From Gammaproteobacteria bacterium (GTDB taxonomy: Bacteria; Pseudomonadota; Gammaproteobacteria; GRL18): a stretch of DNA of 5,043 bases. The position numbers and the translations under genes are program-made. Below, piece after piece: positions 4,698-5,043 of the stretch; within the stretch, counting starts at the first letter, position 1, and each line of letters opens with the position of its first letter. The notes beneath the pieces were generated by a model that saw only the letters and a program-made list of their open reading frames with translations, did no database searches and was not told where the DNA came from. The stretch spans positions 1 through 5,043 of the forward strand of contig DAOVUK010000287.1 of the NCBI GenBank assembly GCA_030632625.1, read 5' to 3'.

Positions 4698-5043
4698 TTA
4701 TTTACGAGCGCCTGGACCATTGAGTTCCAAACCATTACTCATATAAGTCAAAAAATATTCCAGATTACGATATTCTTCACCCTGAGCTTTGAATGGTTTT
4801 GCTCTTACCTGCTTATTACAACCAGTGAAACGTCTATGCAAAGTGCCTACAGTACCCCATTTAGAACGGTAAACCGGGAAGTGAGTTGTTTGTCCTAAAG
4901 CTGGACTTAAAATTTCTGAACGGATTTGATTACCGGCATTTTGCACATGACAGGCTGCACATGAAAAATTCAATTGTCCTCTGCGGGTATAAAAGAATTT
5001 TTTTCCGTCCTCAAAAGCAGCCATAGCCCCTGCGTCACCTTCA
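4698..5043 (-). CDS. soxA: SoxA, L-cysteine S-thiosulfotransferase c-type cytochrome subunit, C-terminal part (5' truncated by window)
   Basis: The frame is open to the right edge (EGDAGAMAAFEDGKKF), so the ATG at 5022-5024 is internal. SoxA with SoxX forms the periplasmic haem enzyme that oxidatively couples thiosulfate to a Cys of SoxY. The visible ~114 residues are the C-terminal haem domain. They contain the haem c site CAACH, THFPVYRSKWG, GTLHRRF, and GCNKQVRAKPF. The last motif holds the Cys known to be the persulfide-modified haem ligand and active-site residue in SoxA. They end in EEYRNLEYFLTYMSNGL and NGPGARK, as is typical of the family. All key residues of this half are intact. Whether the N-terminal half has a second haem cannot be seen. 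It is the first visible gene of the operon, and soxX would be expected upstream, outside the window. Confidence 0.96.
   Translation of the reverse strand, partial: EGDAGAMAAFEDGKKFFYTRRGQLNFSCAACHVQNAGNQIRSEILSPALGQTTHFPVYRSKWGTVGTLHRRFTGCNKQVRAKPFKAQGEEYRNLEYFLTYMSNGLELNGPGARK

Overview
The window looks like chromosome of a sulfur-oxidising proteobacterium, most likely a gammaproteobacterium with an AT-rich genome. The main evidence is the C-terminal half of the thiosulfate-oxidation cytochrome SoxA, followed on the same strand by a SoxK-type (SoxXA-binding) domain joined to a rhodanese-like domain. That gene order resembles the soxX-A-K-L arrangement known from purple sulfur bacteria such as Allochromatium. 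No taxon can be fixed from this sequence alone.

Layout, left to right. Positions 1-457 (+) hold the end of an EAL-domain cyclic-di-GMP phosphodiesterase that begins outside the window. Positions 458-1095 contain no conventional gene. Most of this stretch (about 486-1051) is two diverged copies of one structured repeat, arranged head-to-head around position ~769. Each copy has a T-rich leader, a long stem, two small hairpins with A(T/G)GGA(T/C) loops, the closing arm of the stem and a conserved tail. The stem middles differ completely in sequence between the copies, yet each remains self-complementary.

Positions 1096-5043 are all on the minus strand and read, in transcription order: soxA (5' end cut by the window edge), a SoxK-rhodanese fusion, ubiE, a MenE-like acyl-CoA ligase, and a small four-helix membrane protein of unknown function. 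Spacing is tight (39 bp, 66 bp, about 13 bp, then an 11-bp overlap), so this is probably one transcription unit. The 66-bp gap before ubiE holds a perfect 12-bp inverted repeat with a TATAAT in each arm, which may be an internal promoter with an operator.

How the genes fit together: SoxXA attaches thiosulfate to the SoxYZ carrier in the periplasm, SoxK assists SoxXA, and the rhodanese domain probably handles sulfane sulfur. UbiE methylates quinone precursors, and a MenE-type ligase would activate a quinone precursor such as o-succinylbenzoate. The window may therefore link periplasmic sulfur oxidation to quinone supply, but no other quinone genes are visible. The EAL gene converges on the operon and is probably unrelated to it.

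The paired variable-stem repeats are the most unusual feature. The SoxK-rhodanese fusion and the sox-quinone linkage come next.
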